Below, in pieces: positions 5,772-6,403 of a DNA stretch of 6,403 bases. Each line of letters opens with the position of its first letter. Within the stretch, counting starts at the first letter, position 1. The stretch spans positions 1 to 6,403 of the forward strand of contig JANYFQ010000267.1 of NCBI GenBank assembly GCA_025362615.1, in the 5' to 3' direction. The translations under genes and the position numbers were made by a program. The notes under the pieces are model-generated. The model worked only from the letters and a program-made list of their open reading frames with translations. It was not told the DNA's origin and ran no database searches. The stretch comes from Hymenobacter sp. Its GTDB lineage: Bacteria > Bacteroidota > Bacteroidia > Cytophagales > Hymenobacteraceae.

Positions 5772-5796
5772 CACTCCCTACCAACCTCCTTTTGAC

Positions 5797-6403
5797 ATGA
5801 AACTTTTCCTGACTTTCAACTTCTTGCCCCAACCAATTCGCCGGCTTGGTGCCCTGCTTTTGCTGCCGCTGGGCCTGGCCGCCCAAACGCCGGGGCCGCC
5901 AACGGCCACCATCAGCGGCACGGCCCTGGACGGGCGCACGGCCGAGGCGCTGCCCTTCGCTACGGTGCTGCTGCGCCGCGCCGCCGCCACCGATACCGCC
6001 GTGGTAGCCACCGGGCAGCTCTCGTTTGCGGGCGAGTTTACCCTGAACCGGGTGCCAGCGGGGCCGTACCGGGTGCAAGTGCTGGCGCTGGGCTACCAGC
6101 GCTTTACGCAGGCCGTGCAGGTGCTGCCGGGGCAAACCGCCCTCAACCTGGGCAGCTTGCGAGTGCTGGCGGCCACCAAGCAGCTGGATGAAGTAGTGGT
6201 AACGGCCGAAAAAGCCACCGTGCAAAACACGCTGGGCAAGCGGGTTATCAACGTCGAGAAAGACCTGGCCAGCGTGGGCGGCATGGCCACCGACGTGCTC
6301 CGCAACGTGCCCTCGGTGGCGGTGGACGCGAGCGGCACGGTGAGCCTGCGCGGCTCGGCCAACCTCACGATTTTGATTGACGGCAAGCCCGCCGGCATCA
6401 GCA
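5797..6403 (+). CDS. TonB-dependent outer-membrane receptor, N-terminal part (truncated by the window edge)
   Basis: The first 202 codons of an open frame that continues past the right edge. A basic segment and a hydrophobic core (about 14-30, ending LGLAAQ) form the signal peptide. Residues about 37-123 are a carboxypeptidase-regulatory-like domain (TISGTALDGRT, ALPFATVLLR, GEFTLNRVPAGPYRVQVLALGYQ). LDEVVVTAEK (130-139) is the usual junction in Bacteroidota receptors, followed by the plug: LGKRVINVEKDL (146-157), ATDVLRNVPSV (164-174), GTVSLRGSANLTILIDGKP (180-198). This wording fits the subfamily with an OMP_b-brl_3 type barrel, expected downstream. Such receptors import large ligands through the outer membrane with TonB energy; the ligand cannot be inferred. 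No SusD-like partner is visible, though one could lie to the right. The ATG at 5797 is the first start that includes the signal peptide; no Shine-Dalgarno sequence precedes it. Confidence 0.92.
   Translation, partial: MKLFLTFNFLPQPIRRLGALLLLPLGLAAQTPGPPTATISGTALDGRTAEALPFATVLLRRAAATDTAVVATGQLSFAGEFTLNRVPAGPYRVQVLALGYQRFTQAVQVLPGQTALNLGSLRVLAATKQLDEVVVTAEKATVQNTLGKRVINVEKDLASVGGMATDVLRNVPSVAVDASGTVSLRGSANLTILIDGKPAGIS

Larger units (their letters stand above)
5239..5796. other. Divergent intergenic region between the META lipoprotein and TonB receptor genes
   Basis: These 558 bases contain no convincing gene. The lipoprotein-side part (5239-5395) shows only the -7 box near 5245. The middle (about 5395-5540) is visibly more AT-rich than its surroundings and holds the receptor promoter and a dyad. 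From about 5540 to 5760 the sequence is GC-rich again with several short hairpins: 5543-5547 with 5553-5557, 5623-5627 with 5634-5638, and 5695-5699 with 5704-5708. A pyrimidine-rich tract ends just before the receptor ATG. Small open frames exist on both strands but look like chance. Confidence 0.7.

Noticed and set aside
5508..5774. Minus-strand frame of 88 codons (GTG start) opposite the receptor leader
   Set aside because: No domain, biased Ala/Gly/Pro composition and no promoter box before it.
5571..5795. Possible leader peptide frame of 74 codons (GTG start) ending just before the receptor ATG
   Set aside because: No ribosome-binding context, no recognisable sequence, and the region is better explained as a structured leader. 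Conservation in relatives could reopen it.
5782..5796. ACCTCCTTTT just before the receptor ATG as a ribosome binding site
   Set aside because: It has the same sense as the 3' end of 16S rRNA, so it cannot pair with it; it is the reverse of a Shine-Dalgarno sequence and probably coincidental.

Overview
The window looks like chromosomal DNA from a high-GC member of the Bacteroidota, most likely Hymenobacter or a close relative in the Cytophagales. This is inferred from three things: very GC-rich coding sequence; protein types typical of that phylum (a TonB-dependent receptor with an N-terminal carboxypeptidase-like domain, OmpA proteins with a lipocalin-like front domain and an Ig-like domain, and a META-domain lipoprotein); and the Bacteroidota-style -7 promoter box TAnnTTTG. 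None of the start codons has a clear Shine-Dalgarno sequence, which also fits.

Layout. Positions 67-759 (+) encode ribulose-phosphate 3-epimerase (rpe), with an exact TACCTTTG box just before its ATG. Positions 878-1942 and 2094-3266 (+) are two tandem paralogous OmpA-family envelope proteins, separated by 151 bases rich in hairpins. Positions 4251-3325 (-) encode a zinc-free MDR-family NAD(P)H quinone oxidoreductase-like protein, convergent with the second OmpA gene. Positions 5238-4441 (-) encode a lipoprotein that joins a COG3650-like region to a C-terminal META (HslJ-like) domain. The 189 bases between the two minus-strand genes carry a compact palindromic element. A 558-base divergent intergenic region (5239-5796) follows, with a good promoter for the rightmost gene, a dyad over its -33 element and a leader of about 290 nt. 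Positions 5797-6403 (+) are the first 202 codons of a TonB-dependent outer-membrane receptor that runs off the window.

Function. Apart from rpe and the oxidoreductase, which look like cytosolic housekeeping enzymes, the window is about the cell envelope: two peptidoglycan-anchoring proteins, one lipoprotein and one outer-membrane transporter. Nothing shows that these form one pathway. No mobile element, CRISPR array, tRNA, rRNA or defence system was seen. The most interesting points are the OmpA tandem duplication with one nearly unchanged Ig-like block, the regulatory architecture in front of the receptor gene, and the palindromic element at 4311-4370.
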